DNA of 6,433 bases from Aquisalimonas sp. GTDB taxonomy: Bacteria > Pseudomonadota > Gammaproteobacteria > Nitrococcales > Aquisalimonadaceae. Positions 1 to 5,566 of this stretch are shown piece after piece. Position numbers and translations under genes: made by a program. Under the pieces are notes generated by a model. The model ran no database searches and was not told the origin of the DNA. It worked only from the letters and a program-made list of their open reading frames with translations. Where the stretch lies: NCBI GenBank assembly GCA_007133445.1, contig SLMR01000216.1, positions 1 through 6,433 of the forward strand, read 5' to 3'. Positions within the stretch are counted from its first letter, which is position 1, and each line of letters begins with the position of its first letter.

Positions 1-1
1 C

Positions 2-397
2 CCGGACGGCTTGAAGCCTTTGCTCGGCGGCCCCTGGTGGAACTACCTCGATCGTCACGTCATCGGTGACGCCGGCGAGCCGGTTGAGTTGCAAACACCG
101 ACGCTCAGCATCCGCCGCGACAATGGCGCCTGGGAGGCCGACGGCGATACCGATGGTGTGGATGTTGATGCCCTGATGGCCGACTGGCAGAGCGCCGAAG
201 CGCTGGTGGCCCGGCCACTGGATGATCCGCCGGAGGCCGACGCCGAGGTGCGCGTGGTCCTGGCCGACGGCAGCGAGCGGCGCTTCGTGCGCGCCGTAGA
301 GGATGGCGAGATCCGGCTGGTGGACCTCGCCTCCGGCGTGGCCTACGTGTTCAACGAGGAAGTGCGTGACTATCTGCTCACCGGGCGCGAGCCCTGA
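2..397 (+). CDS. C-terminal part of a DUF4340-like protein (5' end outside window)
   Basis: The open frame runs in from the window edge without a stop, reading P-D-G before the first possible TTG codon at 11, so the true start most likely lies upstream and only about 131 C-terminal residues are visible. The visible part alternates short beta strands with polar, acidic stretches. It contains the pattern 'tLSIRRDNGAWEA', a helix 'DALMADWQSAEAL', then 'VRVVLADGSERRF' and a C-terminal 'VAYVFNEEVRDYLL'. This layout resembles the repeat unit at the C-terminus of DUF4340 proteins, which often accompany a GldG-type ABC transporter system; that assignment is from memory of the family and is tentative. 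No catalytic motif is seen. It lies 56 nt upstream of mutM on the same strand, so the two could be co-transcribed. The function is unknown. Confidence 0.55.
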   Translation, partial: PDGLKPLLGGPWWNYLDRHVIGDAGEPVELQTPTLSIRRDNGAWEADGDTDGVDVDALMADWQSAEALVARPLDDPPEADAEVRVVLADGSERRFVRAVEDGEIRLVDLASGVAYVFNEEVRDYLLTGREP

Positions 398-453
398 CCG
401 CGGTGCCATGGGACGGGGAGTGAGCCGCTGCTACCCCCGGGACGACGGCCGGG

Positions 454-1269
454 ATGCCTGAGCTGCCGGAGGTGGAAACCACCCGCCGCGGCGTGGCACC
501 CCACGTGAGCGGTGCAACCGTCACCGCAGTGGAGGTGCGGGATCACCGCCTGCGCTGGCCGGTGCCCGCCGACCTGCCGGAGCGGTTGCGGGGCGGCGTG
601 GTCCGGGCGGTGGACCGGCGCGCCAAGTACCTGCTCTTCCGCCTGCCCGATCACACTCTGCTTCTGCATTTGGGCATGTCCGGCAGCCTCCGCCTGGTGC
701 CCGTCGGCACCGCTCCGGAGCCCCATGCCCACGTGGACATCACCTTCGATACCGGCCGGGCGCTGCGGTTCACCGACCCGCGCCGCTTCGGCAGCCTCCA
801 CCTGGCGCCCGGCGACGGCACCGGGCACCCGCTGCTGGCGCACCTCGGCCCCGAGCCACTGGGGGATGCGTTCACCGGTGAGTGGCTGCACCGGCGCGCC
901 CGCGGACGGCGGCAGGCGGTGAAGGCGTTCATTATGGACGCCGCCACCGTCGTCGGTGTCGGCAACATTTACGCCGCCGAAGCGCTGTTCCGCGCCGGCA
1001 TCCACCCAGCCAGGGCGGCCGGCCGGATCAGTGCCGTCCGCTACCGGCAGCTGGCCGCTGCCATCCGGGGGGTGCTGGCGGAAGCCATCGAGGCGGGAGG
1101 CACCACGCTGCGGGATTTTGTCGGCAGTGGCGGCAGTCCCGGCTACTTCCGCCAGTCGCTGTCGGTCTACGGCCGCGCCGGGGAACCGTGTCCGGCCTGC
1201 GGGACGCCGCTGCGCCTGAGCCGGATCGGCCAGCGCGCCACCTGCTACTGCTGGCGCTGTCAGCGTTAG
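454..1269 (+). CDS. mutM: Formamidopyrimidine-DNA glycosylase (Fpg/MutM)
   Basis: This bifunctional base-excision-repair enzyme removes oxidised purines such as 8-oxoguanine from DNA and cleaves the strand by beta,delta-elimination. The 271-residue product matches the family's usual length. It begins [13 protein letters not shown], which supplies the catalytic Pro2 nucleophile (exposed once Met is removed) and Glu3. Lys58 lies in 'RRAKYLLF'. The void-filling residues Met75, Arg110 and Phe112 (74, 109 and 111 in E. coli numbering) are all present, as is the '[13 protein letters not shown]' helix-two-turn-helix segment with Asn171. A C-terminal zinc finger has Cys246, Cys249, Cys266 and Cys269 in C-x2-C-x16-C-x2-C spacing, with the conserved Arg261 on its loop. 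The ATG at 454 is fixed by the invariant N-terminus, although the upstream Shine-Dalgarno is weak. Every catalytic residue is intact, so the enzyme should be active. Confidence 0.97.
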   Translation: MPELPEVETTRRGVAPHVSGATVTAVEVRDHRLRWPVPADLPERLRGGVVRAVDRRAKYLLFRLPDHTLLLHLGMSGSLRLVPVGTAPEPHAHVDITFDTGRALRFTDPRRFGSLHLAPGDGTGHPLLAHLGPEPLGDAFTGEWLHRRARGRRQAVKAFIMDAATVVGVGNIYAAEALFRAGIHPARAAGRISAVRYRQLAAAIRGVLAEAIEAGGTTLRDFVGSGGSPGYFRQSLSVYGRAGEPCPACGTPLRLSRIGQRATCYCWRCQR

Positions 1270-1287
1270 CGGTCGCGCGATGACCGC
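1269..1287 (+). terminator. Possible weak stem-loop just after mutM
   Basis: GCGGTC (1269-1274) and GACCGC (1282-1287) can form a 6-bp stem with a 7-nt loop starting at the last base of the mutM stop codon. There is no continuous T run after it, only scattered Ts up to about 1301, so it would be a poor intrinsic terminator. It may simply be a 3'-end stabilising hairpin. Confidence 0.25.
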
Positions 1288-1299
1288 GTGATTGATCGT

Positions 1300-1374
1300 T
1301 TACCGACGGTAACTTACCGGTTCAGCCAGCCTTTCCCGTCAGTGGGCCTGTGATCCACGCCACAGTCCCGGTAA
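1300..1374. promoter_or_regulatory. Cluster of TTACCG half-sites upstream of bactofilin (candidate operator)
   Basis: TTACCG or its complement occurs four times in 75 bp: TTACCG at 1300-1305, CGGTAA at 1307-1312, TTACCG at 1314-1319 and CGGTAA at 1369-1374. The first three follow each other with single-base spacers and alternate in orientation. They create two overlapping palindromes (TTACCGACGGTAA and CGGTAACTTACCG). The last copy extends to CCGGTAA and is an inverted partner of TTACCGG at 1314-1320. Arrays of inverted half-sites like this are typical of dimeric repressor or activator binding, but I do not recognise the cognate regulator. The cluster lies 100-175 nt before the bactofilin start and after mutM. 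No convincing sigma-70 promoter was seen in the rest of the 205-nt gap. Confidence 0.4.
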
Positions 1375-1474
1375 TCCGATGCGTGTACCGTGCGTGATGC
1401 GACGATGTTACGTTGGCCGTCCAGGTGTCCGGTTCGCCGGCACGGGACGAGGCAGTTAAGAAGCCGGGGAGATC

Positions 1475-2092
1475 ATGGGACTGTTCGCTAGCAAGGGCAA
1501 GCCGGGTAGCCGCCGCAGCGGTGGCACCACCATCATCGCCAGGGGGACGACCCTCTCGGGCGATCTCGTGCCGGAGGGCAATCTGCACATCGATGGCCGC
1601 ATTGAGGGGCAGATTGACTCCGCGAGCGATGTCTCCATCGGTGCGGAGGGTAGCTTCGAAGGTGAGATCCATGCGCATCGGATGGTGGTGAGCGGCTTCG
1701 CACGGGGCCGTATCGAGTGCGACAGCCTGGAAATCGTGGACAAGGGGCGCGTGGTCGGCGAGGTGTCGAGTCGCAGTCTGGTCATTGAGCCCGGTGGTCA
1801 GTTCGTCGGCGAGAGCCGGGGAACCGATGAGGAGGCCGTTGCGCAGCTTGGCCACTGGGATGGCCCCGGTGCGGTCCAAAATGGTGCGGCCGGCGAGAGG
1901 CGGTCACAGGAGCCGGCGTCTGCACCGAAGCCCGAGCCGACCGCCGATGAGGTCGTGGTCGCCAAGTCGGCCGGCCGGGAGGTCGATGAGCCTGTCGTGA
2001 CGGAACTCGACGAGCAGGTCGATAGCGACGAAGAGGCCCGCGAGGCGGGAGAGCCGACCGTTGGCCTTCGCGCCCGGGAAGACGGGGCGTGA
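1475..2092 (+). CDS. Bactofilin (polymer-forming cytoskeletal protein)
   Basis: Bactofilins self-assemble without nucleotide into filaments or sheets, usually membrane-bound, that scaffold cell-shape enzymes, stalks or chromosome-segregation factors. Residues about 18-113 form the right-handed beta-helix core, with short repeats rich in Gly, Ile and Val such as 'GNLHIDGRIEGQI', 'SIGAEGSFEGEI' and 'LVIEPGGQFVGE'. The N-terminus MGLFASKGK is short, hydrophobic then basic, as in the membrane-targeting leaders known from bactofilins. Residues about 115-205 form a long, low-complexity tail rich in Glu, Asp, Pro and Ala that is probably disordered; many bactofilins have much shorter ends. The ATG is preceded by GGGGAG (1466-1471) with a rather short 3-nt spacer. 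The common M23 peptidase partner is absent here. An actin-like gene follows 96 nt downstream on the same strand instead. Confidence 0.92.
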   Translation: MGLFASKGKPGSRRSGGTTIIARGTTLSGDLVPEGNLHIDGRIEGQIDSASDVSIGAEGSFEGEIHAHRMVVSGFARGRIECDSLEIVDKGRVVGEVSSRSLVIEPGGQFVGESRGTDEEAVAQLGHWDGPGAVQNGAAGERRSQEPASAPKPEPTADEVVVAKSAGREVDEPVVTELDEQVDSDEEAREAGEPTVGLRAREDGA

Positions 2093-2108
2093 GGACAGTG
2101 GAACGGCC

Positions 2109-2131
2109 CAGTGCCAGCTGCGGTGGCGCTG
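2109..2131 (+). other. Stem-loop between bactofilin and the actin-like gene
   Basis: CAGTGCCA (2109-2116) pairs with TGGCGCTG (2124-2131) over 8 bp, including one G-U pair, around a 7-nt loop. No T tract follows, so it is unlikely to be a full terminator. It could attenuate or process a bactofilin/actin-like co-transcript. Confidence 0.3.
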
Positions 2132-2188
2132 AGTGCTGCTGGGGTTTAGGATCGGTCAACGGAAGCAGACAAGGCAGGGGGTAGTGCT

Positions 2189-3325
2189 GTGCAACGTGTT
2201 ATCGGACTCGATATGGGATACGGCTTCGTCAAGGCCAACGATGGTCGCGACGGCGTGCGGTTCCCCAGTGTGGTTGGCGACGGCAGCGGTGGCGGCCCCA
2301 TGTCGCTCGGTTTCCAGAAGCCGGACCCGACCAGCGACATTCGCATCACATTGGGCGGCAAGAGCTACTTCCTTGGTGATCTCGCCATCCGCCACTCGCG
2401 CATCGCTCACCGGGGGCTGTCGGCCACCCGCGCCGAGGGGGATGACCTGCGCATCCTGTTTCTCGGGGCGCTGAGCATGTTCGCCCGTGACTCCATGAAC
2501 GACTTTGCGGTGGTCACCGGGCTGCCGCCCGGGCGCATGCATCTGGCGGACGACCTGGTGTCGCGCATGCGCGGCGATCACACCGTGACCCGCCATGTGG
2601 GCCGCAACCGTCAGGATCTCAGCATTCGCGTGGACAGCATTGAGGTGGTGCCGCAGCCGCTGGGCACCTACTGGGCCGAGGTGCTGGATAGCCGCGGCCA
2701 TCTTCGGGGTGACGGCCGTCTGCTGGATGGCCGCGTCGGGATCATGGACGTTGGCTTTCGCACCAGCGACTTTGCCACCATCATCGAAGGCGAGTACGCC
2801 CCGGCGTGGAGCCGTACGGTGCCGCTGGGCATCTCCACGGGCTACGACGCCCTCGCCGAGGCGCTGGCCACACAGTACGGGCTTGAGCGGGAAACCTACA
2901 CGCTGGACAAGGCCGTGATCGACGGTGAAATCAGCGTTTCCGGCCGGCGCGTGGACATCACCGACCTGCGCGATCAGATCCTCGGCGAGGTTGCCACCAA
3001 GTTGATGGTCGAGATGCAATCACTGTGGCAGCTCACCGACTACGATTCCGTGCTGCTCACGGGCGGCGGCGCCCATGTGCTGGAGCGCTACCTGCGTCCC
3101 CAGGTACCGCAGAGCCAGGTGGTCAACGACCCCGTCACCGCCAATGCTCGCGGTTACGTGGCCTGGGGTGCCTATCAGACCCAGGAATCGCAGCCGGAGG
3201 CGCAGACCACCACTGGTGCCGGGTTCGGGACCGATGCCGCTAATCAGTCCCCGAATGGCGGGCAGGATCAGTCGGCCCGGAGCGACAGCGAAACGGCGTC
3301 CGGAGACTCCCGCAGACGCAAGTGA
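2189..3325 (+). CDS. ParM/StbA-family actin-like ATPase
   Basis: This is a bacterial actin homologue of the plasmid-segregation ParM/StbA/Alp group, which form ATP-driven filaments that push or position DNA or other cargo. The actin-fold motifs appear in order. The phosphate-1 loop is 'IGLDMGYGFVKA' (Asp8, Gly10, Gly12, Lys15). The phosphate-2 loop is 'GIMDVGFRTSDF' (Asp187, Gly189, Thr192, Asp194). The adenosine-site segment is 'VLLTGGGAHVL' (Gly292-Gly294), followed by 'NDPVTANARGYVAWG', typical of the C-terminus of this group. Residues about 331-378 form a Gln/Ser/Asp-rich, probably disordered tail ending in SRRRK, a possible basic binding tip. The start is GTG with AGGGGG at 2176-2181, 7 nt upstream. 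No ParR-like adaptor gene or parC-like repeat is seen nearby, so a classic plasmid-partition role is not supported. Adjacency to bactofilin suggests a cytoskeletal function (inference). Confidence 0.87.
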   Translation: MQRVIGLDMGYGFVKANDGRDGVRFPSVVGDGSGGGPMSLGFQKPDPTSDIRITLGGKSYFLGDLAIRHSRIAHRGLSATRAEGDDLRILFLGALSMFARDSMNDFAVVTGLPPGRMHLADDLVSRMRGDHTVTRHVGRNRQDLSIRVDSIEVVPQPLGTYWAEVLDSRGHLRGDGRLLDGRVGIMDVGFRTSDFATIIEGEYAPAWSRTVPLGISTGYDALAEALATQYGLERETYTLDKAVIDGEISVSGRRVDITDLRDQILGEVATKLMVEMQSLWQLTDYDSVLLTGGGAHVLERYLRPQVPQSQVVNDPVTANARGYVAWGAYQTQESQPEAQTTTGAGFGTDAANQSPNGGQDQSARSDSETASGDSRRRK

Positions 3326-3356
3326 TCGGTGGCGGGCGGGCGCGGGGCGGCGATCA
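3323..3356. repeat. Inverted repeat with G-rich spacer between convergent genes
   Basis: TGATCG (3323-3328) and CGATCA (3351-3356) are perfect inverted arms, and each contains the stop codon of one of the two convergent genes (actin-like and greB). The 22-nt spacer is G-rich on the + strand, with runs GG, GGG, GGG, GGGG and GG between 3331 and 3350, so it could form a two-tetrad G-quadruplex. It may act as a compact bidirectional transcription barrier. No T-tract terminator is present. Confidence 0.35.
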
Positions 3357-3878
3357 GTCGCTGCCAGCGTCCGCCTGTGCGTCTATGTACCACACCGCCG
3401 TGATCAGTAGCGTTGCTGCGCCCGCTGGCCGCCTCACGGTCACCTCGTCGTCCACCCCCTTGCCAAGCACCGCCCTTGCCATGGGCGAGTCCACGCTGAT
3501 CAGCCCCTGCTCCGGGGCGAACTCGTCCGGGCCGACGATGCGGTAGCGCATCTCCTCGCCAGCCTCGTCCTCCACGGTGAACCAGGCGCCAAAGCGGATG
3601 CGGTCACGGTCCGCCGGGGGCGCCTGGACCACGGTGAGTTCGTCCAGACGCTTGCTGAGGTAGCGCACCCGCCGGTCGATTTCCCGCAGCTGCTTCTTGC
3701 CGTAGATGTACTCGGCGTTTTCCGAGCGATCCCCCATCGCTGCGGCTTCACTCACGGCGCGGGTGACCTCGGGGCGCCGGACGCGCCACAGCCAGTTGAG
3801 CTCGCGCTCCAGCGCACGCCAGCCCTCGCGCGTGATGTACGCGGAGCGCTTCGGTTGCGGTGGCCGGTAGCGACTCAT
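3354..3878 (-). CDS. greB: Transcription elongation factor GreB
   Basis: GreB binds the secondary channel of RNA polymerase and stimulates cleavage of backtracked RNA so that stalled complexes can resume. The N-terminal coiled-coil finger covers residues about 1-80 and carries the acidic tip motif 'GDRSENAEY', with Asp50 and Glu53 positioned to hold the catalytic metal. It is followed by 'IYGKKQLREIDRRVRYLSKRL', the characteristic GreB helix. The C-terminal FKBP-like domain includes 'RYRIVGPDEF' and 'ISVDSPMARAVLGK'. At 174 residues it is a little longer than the roughly 158-residue E. coli protein, with a basic N-terminal extension. I chose the ATG at 3878 (MSRYRPPQPK), which matches the family start; a GTG two codons earlier is possible. 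A stable hairpin ends 10 nt upstream, and no good Shine-Dalgarno is visible. Confidence 0.95.
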   Translation of the reverse strand: MSRYRPPQPKRSAYITREGWRALERELNWLWRVRRPEVTRAVSEAAAMGDRSENAEYIYGKKQLREIDRRVRYLSKRLDELTVVQAPPADRDRIRFGAWFTVEDEAGEEMRYRIVGPDEFAPEQGLISVDSPMARAVLGKGVDDEVTVRRPAGAATLLITAVWYIDAQADAGSD

Positions 3879-3888
3879 GAGCACACTC

Positions 3889-3919
3889 GGCCAGCGGGGT
3901 CAGCGGGACCCCGCTGGCC
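3889..3919 (-). terminator. Perfect 12-bp stem-loop between the propeller gene and greB
   Basis: GGCCAGCGGGGT (3889-3900) and ACCCCGCTGGCC (3908-3919) form an uninterrupted 12-bp, very GC-rich stem with a 7-nt loop. On the - strand it lies 11 nt after the propeller stop codon and 10 nt before the greB ATG. It has the position of a terminator for the propeller transcript but no following U tract. It could therefore be a Rho-assisted end, an mRNA-stabilising structure, or a leader hairpin affecting greB translation. Confidence 0.55.
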
Positions 3920-3930
3920 ATGGTGGGGAC

Positions 3931-5073
3931 TCAGTCCATGACTCGCACGGCAATGCCGTGGAAGTCGCTGTCCTCGTCCCCGCGGGCGGGTTCCACGATC
4001 TCGACGATCTCGCGCGTTTCCACGTCAAGCACCGAGAACCCGGGGGTGTCACCCTCGGCCAGGTGCGGCATGGATACCGGATTGGGGCCGCGCAGGGTAA
4101 TGAACGCGTAGCGGGAGTCCGGCGAGAAATCGAGAATGTCCGGCGTCATGCCGGTGTCGGGAATGGTGTCGATGATCTCGAAGCTCTCCGGATCGATGAC
4201 GATGCCGTCCGAGGTGCCGCGGTTGACCATCCAGATGGCCTCGCCGTTGGGCAGGTTGCGCACGCCATGCGCGTCCATGCCCTGGCTCACGTCCGAGGCC
4301 ACCACCTCGAGGGTCTCCACGTCCAGCGCGTACCAGACCCCGATACTGTCACTGCCGCCGTTGACGATGATGTGCTCGCCGTCGGGGGTGACCATGGTGC
4401 CGCAGTTGACCTGGAGTTCGTTGGGGGAGAACACCTCCTCCAGGGCCATGCTCTCGGTGTCCACCACCACCAGGCCGCCGTTATCGAGATCCGGCCCCAG
4501 GGTGACGAAGGCGCGGCTGCCGTCGTGGGTCGTGTCGTGGCAGATGGCGGCGGAGTCGTTGAACTCGTCCTCGCGCTCCTCGAACACCGGGTCGTTGGCA
4601 ATGATCAGCTCGCGGCTGATCCCGAACTCCTCGGCATCCAGGTCGGCCGTGATCTCCACGAGCATGCCGTCGCGCTCCACGTCCGTGGAGCCGATCACGT
4701 CCACGAGGATGGCGCTGTCGTCGGGCGTAAAGCCGGCCATGTGGGTGCGCGGCCCGGTCTCGAGGATGTCCACCACGCGGTAATCCTCGGTGCGGATGAC
4801 GGCCACATTGCCCGTGCCCACGTTGGCCACCGCGGCGTAGCGGTAGTCCGAGCTGAACTCCACCATGTGAGGCACTTCCACGCCGTGGGCGCCCAGATTG
4901 ATGCGGGCAACTTCCTTGAGATCCTGATTGTAGACGTGGGCCTTGTGGGTGCCCTGGTCCAGCGCCCAGATCTCGTACTCCGGGCTGTCGGCCATGGTGC
5001 CCCCGGCGCCGAGGCCCAGTGTGGCGGCGAGCAGCGTAGAGGTCACCATTCTGCCTGTGAGTCGTTGCAACAT
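3931..5073 (-). CDS. Exported YVTN/YncE-type beta-propeller protein
   Basis: This 380-residue protein is predicted to be periplasmic. Its signal peptide MLQRLTGRMVTSTLLAATL ends near 'GGTMA/DSPEY', an A-x-A-like cleavage site. The mature chain is a string of four-stranded propeller blades recognisable from repeated 'FSSDYRYAAVAN', 'FTPDDSAILVDV', 'VTPDGEHIIVNGG', 'LPNGEAIWMVNR' and 'FSPDSRYAFITLRG' units, as in YVTN, YncE and cytochrome-d1-like proteins. Conserved-looking histidines occur near blade starts (His63, His69, His111, His179, His183, His269, His372), and there are only two mature cysteines (Cys178, Cys224). There is no CxxCH haem-c motif. The chain is strongly acidic, consistent with export in a salt-adapted organism. 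The ATG at 5073 has an excellent AGGAG (5082-5086) 8 nt upstream; ATG at 5100 is a less likely alternative. The substrate is unknown; metal or tetrapyrrole binding is a guess. Confidence 0.85.
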   Translation of the reverse strand: MLQRLTGRMVTSTLLAATLGLGAGGTMADSPEYEIWALDQGTHKAHVYNQDLKEVARINLGAHGVEVPHMVEFSSDYRYAAVANVGTGNVAVIRTEDYRVVDILETGPRTHMAGFTPDDSAILVDVIGSTDVERDGMLVEITADLDAEEFGISRELIIANDPVFEEREDEFNDSAAICHDTTHDGSRAFVTLGPDLDNGGLVVVDTESMALEEVFSPNELQVNCGTMVTPDGEHIIVNGGSDSIGVWYALDVETLEVVASDVSQGMDAHGVRNLPNGEAIWMVNRGTSDGIVIDPESFEIIDTIPDTGMTPDILDFSPDSRYAFITLRGPNPVSMPHLAEGDTPGFSVLDVETREIVEIVEPARGDEDSDFHGIAVRVMD

Positions 5074-5100
5074 CCTGCCCTCTCCTGGATCGTTCGTCAT

Positions 5101-5359
5101 GGCGCCAACCTCTCGAGCTTGCTTGATCCCGAGTATAGGCGCTGCAATCGTTCGGAGAAACGCCCGCGCCGAGGCACGCGATTTCCGCACGACGCTGGCG
5201 CCGTACCGGGTGTCGCTTTCGGGAGACGCCATTAATGATTGATTTGTCAGAATCTTATGGCTTTCCCCGTAGTGAGTTGTCGCCAAAAGTATACAGTTTC
5301 CGTCGCCGCGAACGTCGGTGCATGCTGTAACTGGTTGAATTGTGGTCTGATACCCGTTT
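5101..5359. other. Intergenic region upstream of propeller gene and sRNA candidate
   Basis: No credible protein gene is seen here; the short frames present lack Shine-Dalgarno signals and recognisable composition. On the - strand, TATACT at 5137-5132 could be a -10 box for the propeller gene, but the -35 position is poor. The section from about 5230 to 5300 is visibly more AT-rich than its surroundings and contains a one-mismatch IHF-like sequence near 5231-5244. IHF bends DNA at many sigma-54 promoters, so this would fit upstream control of the + strand promoter at 5360. GCATGCT occurs at 5320-5326 and again at 5369-5375 inside that promoter. TGTC-N10-TACA (from about 5278) is one base off a GlrR-type half-site pair. 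These small matches are weak individually. Confidence 0.35.
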
Positions 5360-5375
5360 TGGCACGAAGCATGCT
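5360..5375 (+). promoter_or_regulatory. Sigma-54 (RpoN) -24/-12 promoter
   Basis: TGGCACG (5360-5366), four bases, then ATGCT (5371-5375) matches the sigma-54 consensus TGGCACG-N4-TTGCW at all fixed positions but the first T of the -12 element. The invariant GG (5361-5362) and GC (5373-5374) are separated by exactly 10 bp. The expected transcription start is near 5386. No protein gene lies downstream on this strand before the terminator at 5523-5550, so the promoter most likely drives a non-coding RNA. Caution: TGGCAC also forms an inverted repeat with GTGCCA at 5385-5390, an alternative explanation for the conserved-looking hexamer. Confidence 0.6.
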
Positions 5376-5397
5376 ATGTGTCTTGTGCCATCGCCTG

Positions 5398-5441
5398 GTC
5401 GTCGTGGCCTGACTCAGCGTGTGCCCTGCTACCACGACGAC
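5398..5441 (+). repeat. Perfect 10-bp inverted repeat (stem 1 of sRNA candidate)
   Basis: GTCGTCGTGG (5398-5407) is exactly complementary to CCACGACGAC (5432-5441), leaving a 24-nt loop. The arms lie inside the proposed RNA, 12 nt after the predicted start. Confidence 0.7.
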
Positions 5442-5445
5442 ATCG

Positions 5446-5483
5446 AGACCATCGGTATCCCGCGCACCCATTACCGATGGTCT
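5446..5483 (+). repeat. Perfect 12-bp inverted repeat (stem 2 of sRNA candidate)
   Basis: AGACCATCGGTA (5446-5457) is exactly complementary to TACCGATGGTCT (5472-5483), with a 14-nt C-rich loop. Only four bases separate it from stem 1, giving a tandem hairpin layout. It could alternatively be a protein-binding palindrome. Confidence 0.75.
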
Positions 5484-5522
5484 TCAGGCAGCGCGTCTGC
5501 CCACCCTGACGCGTGAACCTTG

Positions 5523-5550
5523 CCCCCGGGTCTCACCGGGGGTTTTTTTT
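5523..5550 (+). terminator. Strong intrinsic terminator with T8 tract
   Basis: CCCCCGG (5523-5529) pairs with CCGGGGG (5536-5542) around a 6-nt loop, followed immediately by eight Ts (5543-5550). This is a classic Rho-independent terminator in the + direction. In the - direction it is followed by CAAGG, not a T run, so it does not fit as the terminator of the transglycosylase gene. As no protein gene ends before it on the + strand, it is the main independent evidence for the small RNA. Confidence 0.9.
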
Positions 5551-5566
5551 GCTCAAGAGGAATTCC

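Larger units (their letters stand above)
5386..5550 (+). ncRNA. Candidate sigma-54-dependent structured small RNA
   Basis: About 165 nt lie between the predicted sigma-54 start and the end of the terminator T tract. The RNA would fold into consecutive hairpins. Stem 1 is 10 bp (5398-5407 with 5432-5441) around a 24-nt loop. Stem 2 is 12 bp (5446-5457 with 5472-5483) around the C-rich loop TCCCGCGCACCCAT. A short hairpin (GGCAG/CTGCC, 5487-5491 with 5497-5501) comes next, then the terminator hairpin. C-rich unpaired segments such as 'CCCGCGCACCC' and 'CTGCCCACCCTG' could pair with G-rich ribosome-binding sites (inference). No CsrA-type GGA loops and no tRNA, 4.5S, tmRNA or obvious 6S features were seen. 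GlmY/GlmZ and CrcZ are known sigma-54-driven sRNAs, but I see no sequence likeness to them. The 5' end could lie earlier if another promoter is used. Confidence 0.55.

Noticed and set aside
370..1005. A 211-codon - strand open frame across mutM
   Set aside because: Shadow of mutM with Gln/His/Gly-rich composition and no motif.
1322..1879. A 185-codon - strand open frame in the gap and bactofilin start
   Set aside because: Most of it is antisense to the bactofilin beta-helix; no recognisable domain or Shine-Dalgarno. The intergenic part is better described as regulatory.
2156..3019. A 287-codon - strand open frame across the actin-like gene
   Set aside because: High-GC shadow; the + strand frame carries all actin-fold motifs and this one has none.
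3323..3356. Convergent intrinsic terminator for the actin-like gene and greB
   Set aside because: The arms are only 6 bp with a 22-nt spacer and there is no T tract on either strand, so it was listed as a repeat and not as a terminator.
3877..5235. A 452-codon open frame on the + strand opposite the propeller gene
   Set aside because: It is an antisense shadow: His/Val/Gly/Asp-biased composition, no family motifs, no signal. The opposite strand has a signal peptide, blade repeats and a good Shine-Dalgarno.
5300..5400. Possible tRNA (GGTTGAAT resembling a T-loop)
   Set aside because: No acceptor stem, anticodon arm or proper GGTTCRA loop can be assembled.
5247..5471. A 74-codon - strand open frame in the intergenic island
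   Set aside because: No ribosome-binding site, no family likeness, and it crosses the sigma-54 promoter and both stem-loops.
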